This document shows, piece by piece, positions 25,169 through 33,156 of a DNA stretch of 64,000 nucleotides (within the stretch, counting starts at the first letter, position 1; each line of letters begins with the position of its first letter). Source of the DNA: Achromobacter spanius (GTDB taxonomy: Bacteria > Pseudomonadota > Gammaproteobacteria > Burkholderiales > Burkholderiaceae_B); the NCBI RefSeq assembly GCF_003994415.1, contig NZ_CP034689.1, positions 3,596,001 through 3,660,000 on the forward strand. The letters are read 5' to 3'. The position numbers and the translations under genes were made by a program. The notes under the pieces are model-generated. The model had not been told where the DNA came from. It searched no databases and was given only the letters and a program-made list of their open reading frames with translations.

Positions 25169-26592
25169 ACGCCCGGCACTTTCTACCCCCGCTGTTGGCT
25201 GTGGCGATAGCGCTGGCCGGCTGCACCACCGTGGGCCCGGACTATCAAACGCCCGCCGGGTCCGCCGTGCAACGGCCCAGCGCGCAAGGCGCCTTCATCG
25301 AAGCGCAGCCCGGCGTGTATCAGCAAGAGCCGGTAGCCGGGCACTGGTGGCGGCTGTATAACGACCCGGTGCTGGACGGCCTGATCGACAAGGCCCTGTC
25401 GGCCAACACCGACCTGCGCGTGGCCAGCGCCAACCTGGAACGCGCGCAGGCCGCCGTGCAGGAGTCCCAGGCGCAGCAGCAGCCCAGCATCGGCGTGAAC
25501 GCATCGCCCACCTTTGGCCACGTATCGGGCTTGCAGGAACTGCAACCGGGCGTCAACCCGCCCAGCCGCTGGTCGTATTCCACCGGCGCCAGCGTGTCGT
25601 ACCAACTGGACCTGTTCGGCCAGATTCGCCGCGCCATCGAAGCCGCCAGCGGCGACGCCCAGGCTGCGCAAGCCGCCTACGACGCCACCCGCGTCACCGT
25701 CGCGGCCGAAACCGCGCGCGCCTACGCCAATATGTGCGCGGCGGGCATGCAGTTGGCCTCGGCCCAGCATTCGGTGCAGGTGCAAAAAGAATCGCTGGAT
25801 GCCGTCAGCCGCTTGCAACGCGCCGGCCGTGGCACCACGCTGGACGTCACGCGCGCGCGCAGCCAGCTTGAACAGTTGCAGGCCAACCTGCCGCCGTTCC
25901 AGGCGCAGCAGCGCACGGCGCTGTACCGTCTGGCCACGCTGACGGGGCAGACGCCGAACGACATACCCGCGTCGCTGCTGCAATGCGCCGCCGCGCCGCG
26001 CCTGACCCGCACCATTCCCGTGGGCGACGGCGCCGCGCTGTTGCGCCGCCGGCCCGACATCCGCCAGGCCGAGCGCACCTTGGCCGCGTCCACCGCCCGC
26101 ATCGGCGTGGCCACCGCCGACCTGTACCCCAAGGTCACGCTGGGTTTGTCCGCCGCGTCGGGCGGCCCCGCCGCCATGTTGGGCGATCGGGGCACCTTCA
26201 GCTGGAGCGTGGGTCCGCTGATCTCGTGGACGATTCCGAACACGGGCGCGGTGCAGGCCCGCATTGCCCAGGCCGAAGCCAACACCAAGGCCGCCGTGGC
26301 GCGCTTTGATGCCACCGTGTTGAATGCGCTGCGCGAAACCGAAAGCGCGCTGGTGGTCTACGCGCGGCAACTGGATCGCGACGCCGCCTTGCGCGCCGCC
26401 CGCGACCAAAGCGCCGAAGCCGCCTCGCAAGCGCGGCGGCTATTCCAGTACGGCAAGACCGACTACCTGACCGTGCTGGACGCCGAACGCACGCTGGCCA
26501 GCAATGAGAGTGCACTGGCGGCCTCGCAAGCCGAACTCAGCAACGACCAGATCGCGGTGTTTCTGGCGCTGGGCGGTGGCTGGGAAGACTAG
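25165..26592 (+). CDS. Outer-membrane efflux lipoprotein (NodT/OprM family)
   Basis: A 475-residue TolC-like channel. The lipoprotein signal ends LAGC with C20. The family elements are GHWWRLYNDPVLDGLIDKAL, SYQLDLFGQIRRAIEAASGD, LLRRRPDIRQAERTLAAS and the terminal LALGGGWED. It is the last gene of the MarR-controlled operon, followed by a strong terminator. It overlaps the adaptor gene (ATGA). Confidence 0.93.
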   Translation: MNARHFLPPLLAVAIALAGCTTVGPDYQTPAGSAVQRPSAQGAFIEAQPGVYQQEPVAGHWWRLYNDPVLDGLIDKALSANTDLRVASANLERAQAAVQESQAQQQPSIGVNASPTFGHVSGLQELQPGVNPPSRWSYSTGASVSYQLDLFGQIRRAIEAASGDAQAAQAAYDATRVTVAAETARAYANMCAAGMQLASAQHSVQVQKESLDAVSRLQRAGRGTTLDVTRARSQLEQLQANLPPFQAQQRTALYRLATLTGQTPNDIPASLLQCAAAPRLTRTIPVGDGAALLRRRPDIRQAERTLAASTARIGVATADLYPKVTLGLSAASGGPAAMLGDRGTFSWSVGPLISWTIPNTGAVQARIAQAEANTKAAVARFDATVLNALRETESALVVYARQLDRDAALRAARDQSAEAASQARRLFQYGKTDYLTVLDAERTLASNESALAASQAELSNDQIAVFLALGGGWED

Positions 26593-26612
26593 CCAGCGGA
26601 TGCCCCGCATCG

Positions 26613-26640
26613 GCGCCCCTACGCGGGGCGCTTTTTTTTT
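26613..26640 (+). terminator. Rho-independent terminator of the FUSC efflux operon
   Basis: Stem GCGCCCC (26613..26619), loop TACGC, stem GGGGCGC (26625..26631), followed by nine T. It lies 21 bp after the stop codon of the outer-membrane factor. Confidence 0.9.
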
Positions 26641-26693
26641 GCTTGGCGTTTGACGCTTCAGTTTCTTTTCGCGGCCTCTTTGCTAAATCCATT

Positions 26694-26706
26694 TCCATAA
26701 TATGGA
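26694..26706. promoter_or_regulatory. 13-bp palindromic operator, upstream copy
   Basis: TCCATAATATGGA is perfectly symmetric (6-bp arms, 1-bp centre). The identical 13-mer recurs at 26835..26847. One copy lies just upstream of the promoter candidate and the other overlaps the start codon of the first gene, so a dimeric regulator could bind both sites. The IclR protein encoded at the end of this operon is the obvious candidate. Confidence 0.7.
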
Positions 26707-26713
26707 TGCCGCA

Positions 26714-26743
26714 TTGCGGTGCATGTTTCCCGGCCCTTAGAAT
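26714..26743 (+). promoter_or_regulatory. Sigma-70-type promoter candidate of the duplicated-domain/ThDP operon
   Basis: TTGCGG (26714) and TAGAAT (26738) are separated by 18 bp. The pair lies between the two 13-bp palindromes and about 95 bp before the first start codon. It is a motif match only. Confidence 0.4.
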
Positions 26744-26834
26744 AATTCCGAGACAAATCAGTTGAAACCAATTGAGCGCAAATGCTCAACGCCGTCCGCA
26801 GGCACACATGGCCGGCAAACGCACAAAACAAAAA

Positions 26835-26847
26835 TCCATAATATGGA
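26835..26847. promoter_or_regulatory. 13-bp palindromic operator, copy overlapping the start codon
   Basis: Second exact copy of TCCATAATATGGA. The ATG at 26843 is part of the palindrome, so binding here would block transcription or translation initiation of the operon. Confidence 0.7.
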
Positions 26848-27748
26848 ATACACAGAACGCGTCGACGCACGAGTGCTCGACAGCATTACCAAGCTTGGCG
26901 ACGCGGATATCGGCCGGGTCGTGATCGCGGGATCCCATGGCGGCCGCTATGCGGCTTATTGCGCCGCCCGGGGTCGGGTTCACGCCGTGGTGCTCAACGA
27001 TGCGGGCGTGGGCTGGCAAGAAGCCGGCATCGCAGGCCTGCAAGACCTGGAACTCTGGGGCGTGCCCGCCGCCACGGCCGATTACCGCAGTTGCCGCATC
27101 GGCGACGGCGCCGACATGCTGCGCCGTGGCGTCATCAGCCATTCCAACCCGCTGGCTCAGGCCTTGGGTTGCCAGGCCGGCATGCGCGTTGCCGAATGCG
27201 CCGCGCTTTTGGGTCAGTCTTTGGGTCAGTCTTTGGGTCAGTCTTTGGGTCAGTCTTTGGGTCACCCTTTGCACCAATCCTCTTCACCGCATTCCCCAGC
27301 ACGGCCCGCACCGCCCGCCGAGCGCGAAGAATCCCGCATGGTGCTGCGCACCGCCGCCGACGGCACGCCGTGCGTCATCGGCGTGGACTCGGTGTCGCTG
27401 CTGGACGAACGCGACAACGGCCTGATTGCCGTCACGGCATCGCATGGCGAGCGCCTGGCCGGGCTGCCGACCGACGGCGTCAAGGCCACGCCCAGGCTGG
27501 TGACGTTCAACGACGCGGGCATGGGCCAGGACGGCGCGGGCGTCGGCCGCCTGCCGCTGCTGCAACAGCGTGGCATTGCGGCATTGACGGTGTCGGCCCA
27601 TAGCGCCTGCATTGGCGACGCCAGATCCTGCTACGACGAGGGCGTGATTTCCTGCGCGAACGCGCGCGCCCGCGAACTCGGCTGCCGTGTCGGCACGCCA
27701 TTGAAGACCTTTATCGACGCCCTCTTGAACGGGCGCGTCAATCAATAG
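26843..27748 (+). CDS. Protein of unknown function with a duplicated DAGxG domain
   Basis: A 301-residue cytoplasmic protein I cannot assign to a named family. It contains two copies of one domain of about 95 residues, at about 22-117 and 191-287. Each copy has the pattern ASHG(G/E), then (L/F)NDAG(V/M)G, AG(I/V), G(I/V)(P/A)A, (R/C)IGD, GVIS, N, and LGC..G. The halves are joined by a linker of about 70 residues that includes four copies of GQSL encoded by a 12-bp DNA repeat. The paired motifs with conserved Asn-Asp and Ile-Gly-Asp suggest a pseudo-dimeric enzyme or ligand-binding protein. It is the first gene before a ThDP enzyme (gap 44 bp), a Bug protein and an SDR, so it probably acts on the same substrate. 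Confidence 0.75.
   Translation: MEYTERVDARVLDSITKLGDADIGRVVIAGSHGGRYAAYCAARGRVHAVVLNDAGVGWQEAGIAGLQDLELWGVPAATADYRSCRIGDGADMLRRGVISHSNPLAQALGCQAGMRVAECAALLGQSLGQSLGQSLGQSLGHPLHQSSSPHSPARPAPPAEREESRMVLRTAADGTPCVIGVDSVSLLDERDNGLIAVTASHGERLAGLPTDGVKATPRLVTFNDAGMGQDGAGVGRLPLLQQRGIAALTVSAHSACIGDARSCYDEGVISCANARARELGCRVGTPLKTFIDALLNGRVNQ
27209..27268 (+). repeat. 12-bp minisatellite inside the duplicated-domain gene
   Basis: Four exact copies of TTGGGTCAGTCT (27209..27256) are followed by a degenerate fifth. The unit length is a multiple of three, so changes in copy number alter only the length of the GQSL linker and keep the frame. Confidence 0.9.
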
Positions 27749-27792
27749 AACCGATCACTAAAACAAACACGAGAAACGAGGAGCACATCCGC

Positions 27793-29520
27793 ATGTCGGA
27801 AAAACTGGAAATCACAGGCGGCGAGGCCATCGCCCGCATGTTCGCCGCGCATGACGTCGGCCTGATGTTCGGCATGGGCGGCTTTCAACTGCTGCCCTTC
27901 TACGACGCCGTGCGGCGCTTGAAGCTGAATCACAACCTGATCAACGACGAGCGCTGCGCCGTGTTCGCGGCAGACGCCTACACCAAGGTCAGCGGGCGGC
28001 CCGGCGTGTGCGACGCCACCTTGGGGCCGGGCGCCACCAATCTGGTCACCGGCCTGGCCGAAGCCTTCAACGCCGGCACGCCGCTGGTGGCGCTGGTGGG
28101 CGATTCGCACCGCCTGCATTCGTGGAAGAACATGACGCAGGAAGCGCGCCAGCTTGAAGTGCTGCGCCCCGTGGTCAAGGACGTGCTGCGCGTGGAGATG
28201 ATCGAGCGCATTCCCGAACTGGTGCGTCGCGCCTTCGCGGTGGCCACCAGCGGCCGCCCCGGCCCCGTGGTGCTGGACGTGCCCGAAGACATCGCGCACG
28301 CCATCCACGCCTTTGACGCCGACGAGTTCTATTCCAGCGCCAACGCCCGCCGCGCCCCCGCGTTGCGCTGCCGCCCCGCCGCCGATGACCTGGCCCAAGC
28401 CGCCAGCATGTTGGCCGGCGCCGCGCGCCCCCTGATGCTGTGTGGCGGCGGCGTGCACATCAGCGAGGCCGCCTTGGCCGTCGAAGCCTTCGCGCGCCGC
28501 TTCAACATCCCCGTGGCGCACACCATGAGCGGCAAGGGCGCCATTGCTTGCAGCGACCCGCTGAACGCCGGCCTCTTCGGCCGCTATAGCCGCATCGCCA
28601 ACGACCTGATCGCCAAGGCCGACTGCCTGTTCGTCGTCGGCTGCAAGCTGGGTGAAGTGGCCACCCGGCGCTATGACCTGCTGAACGCGGGCGTGCCGGT
28701 CATTCATCTGGACATCGTGGCCGAAGAGTTCGACCGCACCACCACCCCTGCCCTGCGGCTATGGGGCGACGCGCGCGCCACGCTTGAAGAATTGGGCGAA
28801 CGCATGGCGGCGCAAGCCTCGCAAGCCGACCGCCAGGCATACGCGGATGAAGTCGGGCAAGCCATGCACGCCTGGCGCGAATCCGTGCAGGGCAAGCTGA
28901 CGTCTTCCGACAGCCCCATCGGCATGGCGCGCCTGATGCATGAGATCAACGCCACGCTGCCCGAAGACGGCATCCTGGTGGCCGACGGCGGCTTTGCGGC
29001 GCATTGGGGCGGCCTGCTGTTTGACACCAAGCGCGCGGGCCGGGGCTTTGTGCCCGACCGCGGCTTTGCCTCCATCGGCTACGGCATTCCGGGTGCAATC
29101 GGCGCCGCCGCCGCCGCGCCCGGGCGGCAAGTCGTCAGCCTGACGGGTGACGGTGGCTGCAATATGTCGCTGGGTGAATTGGAAACGGCGGTGCGCATGG
29201 GCCTGGCCTTCACGCTGGTGGTGGTGAACAACGCGGCGTCGGGCTATATCAAGGCGTTGCAACACCTGATGTACGGTGGCGGCAACTATCAATCATCCGA
29301 TCTGGTGGAAACCAACTACGCCAACGTAGCGCGCGCGCTGGGCTGCAACGGCATCCGCGTGGAAGACCCCGCCGACATCAAGGCGGCCCTGGCCAGCGCC
29401 TACGCCTGCAAGGACCGCCCCACCATCCTGGACGTCGTGGTCACGCGCGACCCGGCACACATGTTGCCGGGCGTGGACAGCCGCGCCGCCAAGATCAAGC
29501 CGGGCGACCGCATCGCCTGA
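27793..29520 (+). CDS. Thiamine-diphosphate-dependent enzyme (acetolactate synthase-like)
   Basis: A 575-residue enzyme with the three domains of the ThDP decarboxylase/acetolactate synthase superfamily. The catalytic glutamate that activates ThDP is E53 in INDERCAVFAADAY. The ThDP/Mg motif runs from GDG (452-454) to NN (479-480). No small regulatory subunit is nearby and the context is catabolic, so it is unlikely to be the biosynthetic ilvB product. It may decarboxylate or cleave a 2-keto acid handled by the neighbouring proteins. It is followed after 62 bp by the Bug gene. Confidence 0.88.
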   Translation: MSEKLEITGGEAIARMFAAHDVGLMFGMGGFQLLPFYDAVRRLKLNHNLINDERCAVFAADAYTKVSGRPGVCDATLGPGATNLVTGLAEAFNAGTPLVALVGDSHRLHSWKNMTQEARQLEVLRPVVKDVLRVEMIERIPELVRRAFAVATSGRPGPVVLDVPEDIAHAIHAFDADEFYSSANARRAPALRCRPAADDLAQAASMLAGAARPLMLCGGGVHISEAALAVEAFARRFNIPVAHTMSGKGAIACSDPLNAGLFGRYSRIANDLIAKADCLFVVGCKLGEVATRRYDLLNAGVPVIHLDIVAEEFDRTTTPALRLWGDARATLEELGERMAAQASQADRQAYADEVGQAMHAWRESVQGKLTSSDSPIGMARLMHEINATLPEDGILVADGGFAAHWGGLLFDTKRAGRGFVPDRGFASIGYGIPGAIGAAAAAPGRQVVSLTGDGGCNMSLGELETAVRMGLAFTLVVVNNAASGYIKALQHLMYGGGNYQSSDLVETNYANVARALGCNGIRVEDPADIKAALASAYACKDRPTILDVVVTRDPAHMLPGVDSRAAKIKPGDRIA

Positions 29521-29582
29521 TATCAGTCAGCAACTACAACAACGACAACACGCACAACAAACCAAAGCGAGGAGACAACACC

Positions 29583-30560
29583 ATGAAGAGAAGAACCTGG
29601 ATGAACTTGGCGGCCGCAACGCTGGCCCTGTCGCTGACGGGCGCCGCCACGGCGCAAGGCAGCTACCCCGACCGCCCCATTCGCCTGATCGTGCCCTTTC
29701 CACCGGGCGGCACGTCCGACGTGGTGGGCCGCATCTTTGCCGAGGCGCTGGGCAAGCAGTTGGGCCAGACGGTGGTCGTGGAAAACCGGGGCGGCGCGGG
29801 CGGCACCGTCGGCACGCGCGCGGTGGCGTCCGCCGCGCCCGACGGCTACACGCTGCTGCTGGGCACATCCAGCACCAACGGCACCAATTCGGCGGTGTAC
29901 AAGAACCTGTCTTACGACGCCGTGAAAGACTTCACGCCGGTCACGCAGATCATCCGCGTGCCGGGCGTGATTGTGGTCAACAAGGATTTCCCGGCCAAGG
30001 ACTACGCGCAATTCTTCGCGCTGGTCAAAGGCGCGCCGGGCAAGTATTCGTATGCGTCCTCGGGCAATGGCGGCGCCACGCACATGGCCATGGAGTACTA
30101 CAAGTCGCTGTCGGGGCTGGACATGATGCATGTACCGTATCGCGGCACCGGCCCGGCATTGAACGACGTCATCGCAGGCCAGGTACCCATCTTGTGGGAC
30201 ACGGCGGCGTCGTCCATGGCGCACATCCAGTCGGGCAATTTGCGGGCGATCGTGGTGGCGGCCAAGACGCGCTTGCCGCAACTGCCCGACGTACCCACCT
30301 TCGCGGAAATGGGCCTGCCTGACTACGACGCCGAAATGTGGAATGGCCTGCTGGCCCCAGCCGGCCTGCCCAAGGACGTGCTGGCCAAGCTGAGCGACGC
30401 ATCGCGCAAGGCCCTGGCGGACCCGGACGTGCAGGCCAAGTATGCGGGCGTGGGCGCCTATGTGGTGGCCGACACGCCCGAGGAGTTTGGCGCGATGATC
30501 AAAGCCGACGTGGCCAAGTGGAAGAAGGTGGCCGACTTCGCCAACATCTCGGTGCAATAG
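29583..30560 (+). CDS. Bug-family (TctC) substrate-binding protein
   Basis: A 325-residue periplasmic solute-binding protein of the Bordetella uptake gene family. A signal peptide (about 1-25, ending GAATAQ) precedes YPDRPIRLIVPFPPGGTSD. Other family blocks are VVENRGGAGGTVGTRAVA and DGYTLLLGTSSTNGT. Bug proteins bind organic acids and usually work with TctA/TctB permeases encoded elsewhere; none are in this window. It presumably captures the substrate of the operon. Confidence 0.93.
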   Translation: MKRRTWMNLAAATLALSLTGAATAQGSYPDRPIRLIVPFPPGGTSDVVGRIFAEALGKQLGQTVVVENRGGAGGTVGTRAVASAAPDGYTLLLGTSSTNGTNSAVYKNLSYDAVKDFTPVTQIIRVPGVIVVNKDFPAKDYAQFFALVKGAPGKYSYASSGNGGATHMAMEYYKSLSGLDMMHVPYRGTGPALNDVIAGQVPILWDTAASSMAHIQSGNLRAIVVAAKTRLPQLPDVPTFAEMGLPDYDAEMWNGLLAPAGLPKDVLAKLSDASRKALADPDVQAKYAGVGAYVVADTPEEFGAMIKADVAKWKKVADFANISVQ

Positions 30561-30561
30561 C

Positions 30562-31356
30562 ATGGGCCAGCGCGTAAAAGACAAGGTCGCGCTGGTGTTC
30601 GGCGCGGGGTCGTCGGGGCCGGGCTGGGGCAACGGCAAGGCGGCCGCCGCGCTGTATGCCCGCGAGGGCGCGCGGGTCTACGCCGTGGATGTGCGCGCGG
30701 AAGCGGCCGAGGAAACCCGGCGCGTCATCGAAGCCGAAGGCGGGCAATGCGCCGCGCTGGTGGCCGACGTGACGCAGTCCGCGCAGATTCAGGCGGTGGT
30801 GGCGCGCGTGCTGGACGAAGCCGGCCGCATCGACATCCTGCACAACAATGTGGGCATCACCGAAATGGGCGGCCCCATCGAGGCCAGCGAGGAAAGCTGG
30901 CACCGCGTGCTGGACACCAACCTGACCGGCGTGTTCCTGACCTGCAAGCACGTGCTGCCCGCCATGCTGGCGCAAGGCGGCGGCAGCATCATCAATATCT
31001 CGTCGCTGGCGTCCATACAGGTCAACACCTACCCGTACACGTCCTATTACGCGGCCAAGGCGGGGTTGAACCATCTGACCCGGTCTCTGGCCGTGCGCTA
31101 TGCGCCGGACAACATCCGGGTCAACGCGGTGCTGCCGGGCGTGATCGATACGCCCTTGATCTACCAGCAAATTGCCGGCCAGTTCCAGGACGTGGAAGCG
31201 ATGCGCCAGCGTCGCAACGCCGCCAGCCCGATGGGCCGCATGGGCGATGCCTGGGACGTGGCGCACGCCGCGCTGTTCCTGGCCAGCGACGAAGCCAAGT
31301 ACATCACCGGCGTGTGCCTGCCGGTGGATGGCGGCAAGGCCTGCGCGGGGCGCTAG
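30562..31356 (+). CDS. Short-chain dehydrogenase/reductase
   Basis: A 264-residue classical SDR. The cofactor loop is the unusual GAGSSGPGWGNGKA (instead of TGxxxGIG). Other elements are NNVGITEMGG, the catalytic serine in INISSLAS, and the YxxxK in YTSYYAAKAGL. The closing ITGVCLPVDGGKACAG is typical. It starts 1 base after the Bug stop and closes the operon. Its role would be to oxidise or reduce a hydroxy/keto intermediate made by the ThDP enzyme; the substrate is unknown. Confidence 0.9.
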   Translation: MGQRVKDKVALVFGAGSSGPGWGNGKAAAALYAREGARVYAVDVRAEAAEETRRVIEAEGGQCAALVADVTQSAQIQAVVARVLDEAGRIDILHNNVGITEMGGPIEASEESWHRVLDTNLTGVFLTCKHVLPAMLAQGGGSIINISSLASIQVNTYPYTSYYAAKAGLNHLTRSLAVRYAPDNIRVNAVLPGVIDTPLIYQQIAGQFQDVEAMRQRRNAASPMGRMGDAWDVAHAALFLASDEAKYITGVCLPVDGGKACAGR

Positions 31357-31372
31357 TCCCTCCGGCGCACGT

Positions 31373-32182
31373 TCAAGGACGCGGCAGCAGGTCCGCCGAC
31401 AACTCGGCCGCCGCGCGTTGCAATGCCGCCACCACGTCATGCAGGCGCGCGCCGGACAGGCGTGAGCGGATGGCCGCCACGCTCAAGGCGGCCACCACGT
31501 TCTGCTCGCGGTCCAACACCGGCACGCCCACGCCCAGCATGTCGGGAATGATGCGACCCGGGTTCAGCGCATAGCCCTGTTTGCGGGCGGCGGCAATGTC
31601 GTCGCGCAGCATGTCGGTGGATGGCAGGTCGGGCGCGGTGGTGGCGTCATAGCGGGCCAGCACCCGCTCGATATCGTCATTGGGCAGAAACGCCAGCAGC
31701 GCCAAGCTGCCCGCCCCCACGCCCAAGGGCCGCCTGTGCCCCACTTCCAAGGTCAGGATCTTGATGGGAAAGTCGCCCGTCTTGCGGTCCACGCACACGG
31801 CCTCGTGGCCGGAACGCACCGACAGGAAACTGGTGTCGCCGGTGGATTGGGCCAGCCGCAGCACGGCGGATTCGGCAATCGCCTTGATGCCGTGGCGGCT
31901 TTCGGCGGCCAGGCCCAGGATGTAGGACTCACGCCCCAGGCTGTACGTTTTCAGCTTGGCGTTCAGCGACAGAAAGCCTTCCTGCAACAAGGCCGCCAAC
32001 ATGCGATGCGCCGTGGGCGGGGTCAGGCCCAGGTCGCGTACGACGTCGCTCAAGGCCACGCCACGCGCGGGCGCGGCTCCCACATATTTCAGCAGGCGCA
32101 GCACGCGGAAAATGCTTTGCGCGCCACCGACCGCATCGGCGGCGCGCGGCGGAGCCGGCACGGAAGAACGGGCGGTGCTCAT
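31373..32182 (-). CDS. IclR-family regulator, likely controlling the upstream operon
   Basis: A 269-residue regulator with an N-terminal winged helix (GGAQSIFRVLRLLKYVG, LTPPTAHRMLAALLQEGFL) and a C-terminal IclR effector-binding domain (PLGVGAGSLALLAFLPNDD, RKQGYALNPGRIIPDMLGVG). It converges on the SDR gene with a 16-bp gap between stops. The twin palindromes upstream of the operon are the likely targets. A tandem 15-bp repeat lies directly in front of its start. Confidence 0.9.
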   Translation of the reverse strand: MSTARSSVPAPPRAADAVGGAQSIFRVLRLLKYVGAAPARGVALSDVVRDLGLTPPTAHRMLAALLQEGFLSLNAKLKTYSLGRESYILGLAAESRHGIKAIAESAVLRLAQSTGDTSFLSVRSGHEAVCVDRKTGDFPIKILTLEVGHRRPLGVGAGSLALLAFLPNDDIERVLARYDATTAPDLPSTDMLRDDIAAARKQGYALNPGRIIPDMLGVGVPVLDREQNVVAALSVAAIRSRLSGARLHDVVAALQRAAAELSADLLPRP

Positions 32183-32190
32183 TGGATGCG

Positions 32191-32250
32191 GATCATCGGG
32201 GCATGGGTCATCGGGCTGTGGGTCATCGGGCTGCGGGTCATCGGGCTCTG
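32191..32250 (+). repeat. Tandem 15-bp repeats upstream of the IclR gene
   Basis: Four successive 15-bp units: a diverged GATCATCGGGGCATG followed by three of GGTCATCGGGCTGTG type. They occupy most of the 93-bp gap between the IclR start and the esterase stop, and so probably overlap the IclR promoter or leader. Confidence 0.85.
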
Positions 32251-32275
32251 CTCACGGGCTGTGTTCATCCCGCAA

Positions 32276-32980
32276 TCAATGCACGGTGGTGCCATCGGGC
32301 GGTGTCTGGTTCAGCCCCAGGGCCGCTTCCCAGCTTCGCAGCGGCACGCAGGTCTGCAAGCGGACGATGGCGCGTTCGATCAGGGCGGGATGCAGTTCGT
32401 GGCCGACGTGGCTGGCGATGTCGATGGTGGAATCTCCGTGCAGCGCTTCCAGCCGGGCTTGCGCGGCCTGGATGTGGGACACGTTCATGACCGGGTCGTC
32501 GGCGCCGTGCAGCAGGTGCAAGGTGGTGAATTGCGGCGCAGCCTTTGGCAATTGCGCGTAGCGGCCCGAAAACGCGATGACGCGCCCGGCCATGCCGTCG
32601 TGGGCCTGCACCAGTTCCAGCGCCATGATGGCGCCCTGCGAAAAGCCCGCCACCGCGGTGTCCGATTGCAGCAGATTGAAGCGCGCTTGCGCCTCGCGCA
32701 CATAGGCTTCCAGGGGCGGCATGGCCGCCGCCACGCGCTCGGCGCGGTTGTCTTCGCTGATGCCGCGTACCGAAAACCACTGGCGCCCCGCGCCGCCGCC
32801 ATCAAAGGGTTCGAAGCCTTCGGGCGCCAGCACCGCCGCCATCGGGAAGGCCGCGCGCACGGCGTTGGCCAATGGCCGCAGGTTATCGGGTGACCCGCCC
32901 ACACCGTGCAGCAGGATGAACAACTGGCGCACGTCGACGCCCGCCTCGGGTAGGAATTCAAGTGAACCGGTAGATGCCAT
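32276..32980 (-). CDS. Carboxylesterase/phospholipase family hydrolase (YpfH-like)
   Basis: A 234-residue alpha/beta hydrolase. The nucleophile elbow is GFSQGAIMA, the oxyanion region is LFILLHGVGGSPDN, the catalytic aspartate is in HGADDPVM, and the histidine is in SHVGHELHP. It matches the acyl-protein thioesterase/YpfH group. The ATG at 32980 begins at MASTGSLEFLP; the upstream extension lacks family similarity. It is divergent from lysP. Confidence 0.88.
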   Translation of the reverse strand: MASTGSLEFLPEAGVDVRQLFILLHGVGGSPDNLRPLANAVRAAFPMAAVLAPEGFEPFDGGGAGRQWFSVRGISEDNRAERVAAAMPPLEAYVREAQARFNLLQSDTAVAGFSQGAIMALELVQAHDGMAGRVIAFSGRYAQLPKAAPQFTTLHLLHGADDPVMNVSHIQAAQARLEALHGDSTIDIASHVGHELHPALIERAIVRLQTCVPLRSWEAALGLNQTPPDGTTVH

Positions 32981-33156
32981 GAAACTGCTCCGTGCTGGCT
33001 GGGGCTGCGGGACTGCGCCGCTGTCACAGCATTGTAAAATGCGCGGCGTTGGCCCTGGCCCCCTTTTGTTCCCGGGGGATGCCCTTGCCCCTCTTGGCAG
33101 CCCCCATAGCGGACCCTGCCTGAATGCCGCCGCGGCGGCCACTTTTCCCCCTTGCA

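Noticed and set aside
27793..29520. Biosynthetic acetolactate synthase (ilvB)
   Set aside because: No ilvH-type small subunit follows, and the neighbours (Bug protein, SDR, IclR) indicate a catabolic setting; only the superfamily can be stated.
32981..33156. Lysine riboswitch upstream of lysP
   Set aside because: The gap is short and shows none of the conserved multi-helix core; only GC-rich sequence with a weak -10-like element is visible.
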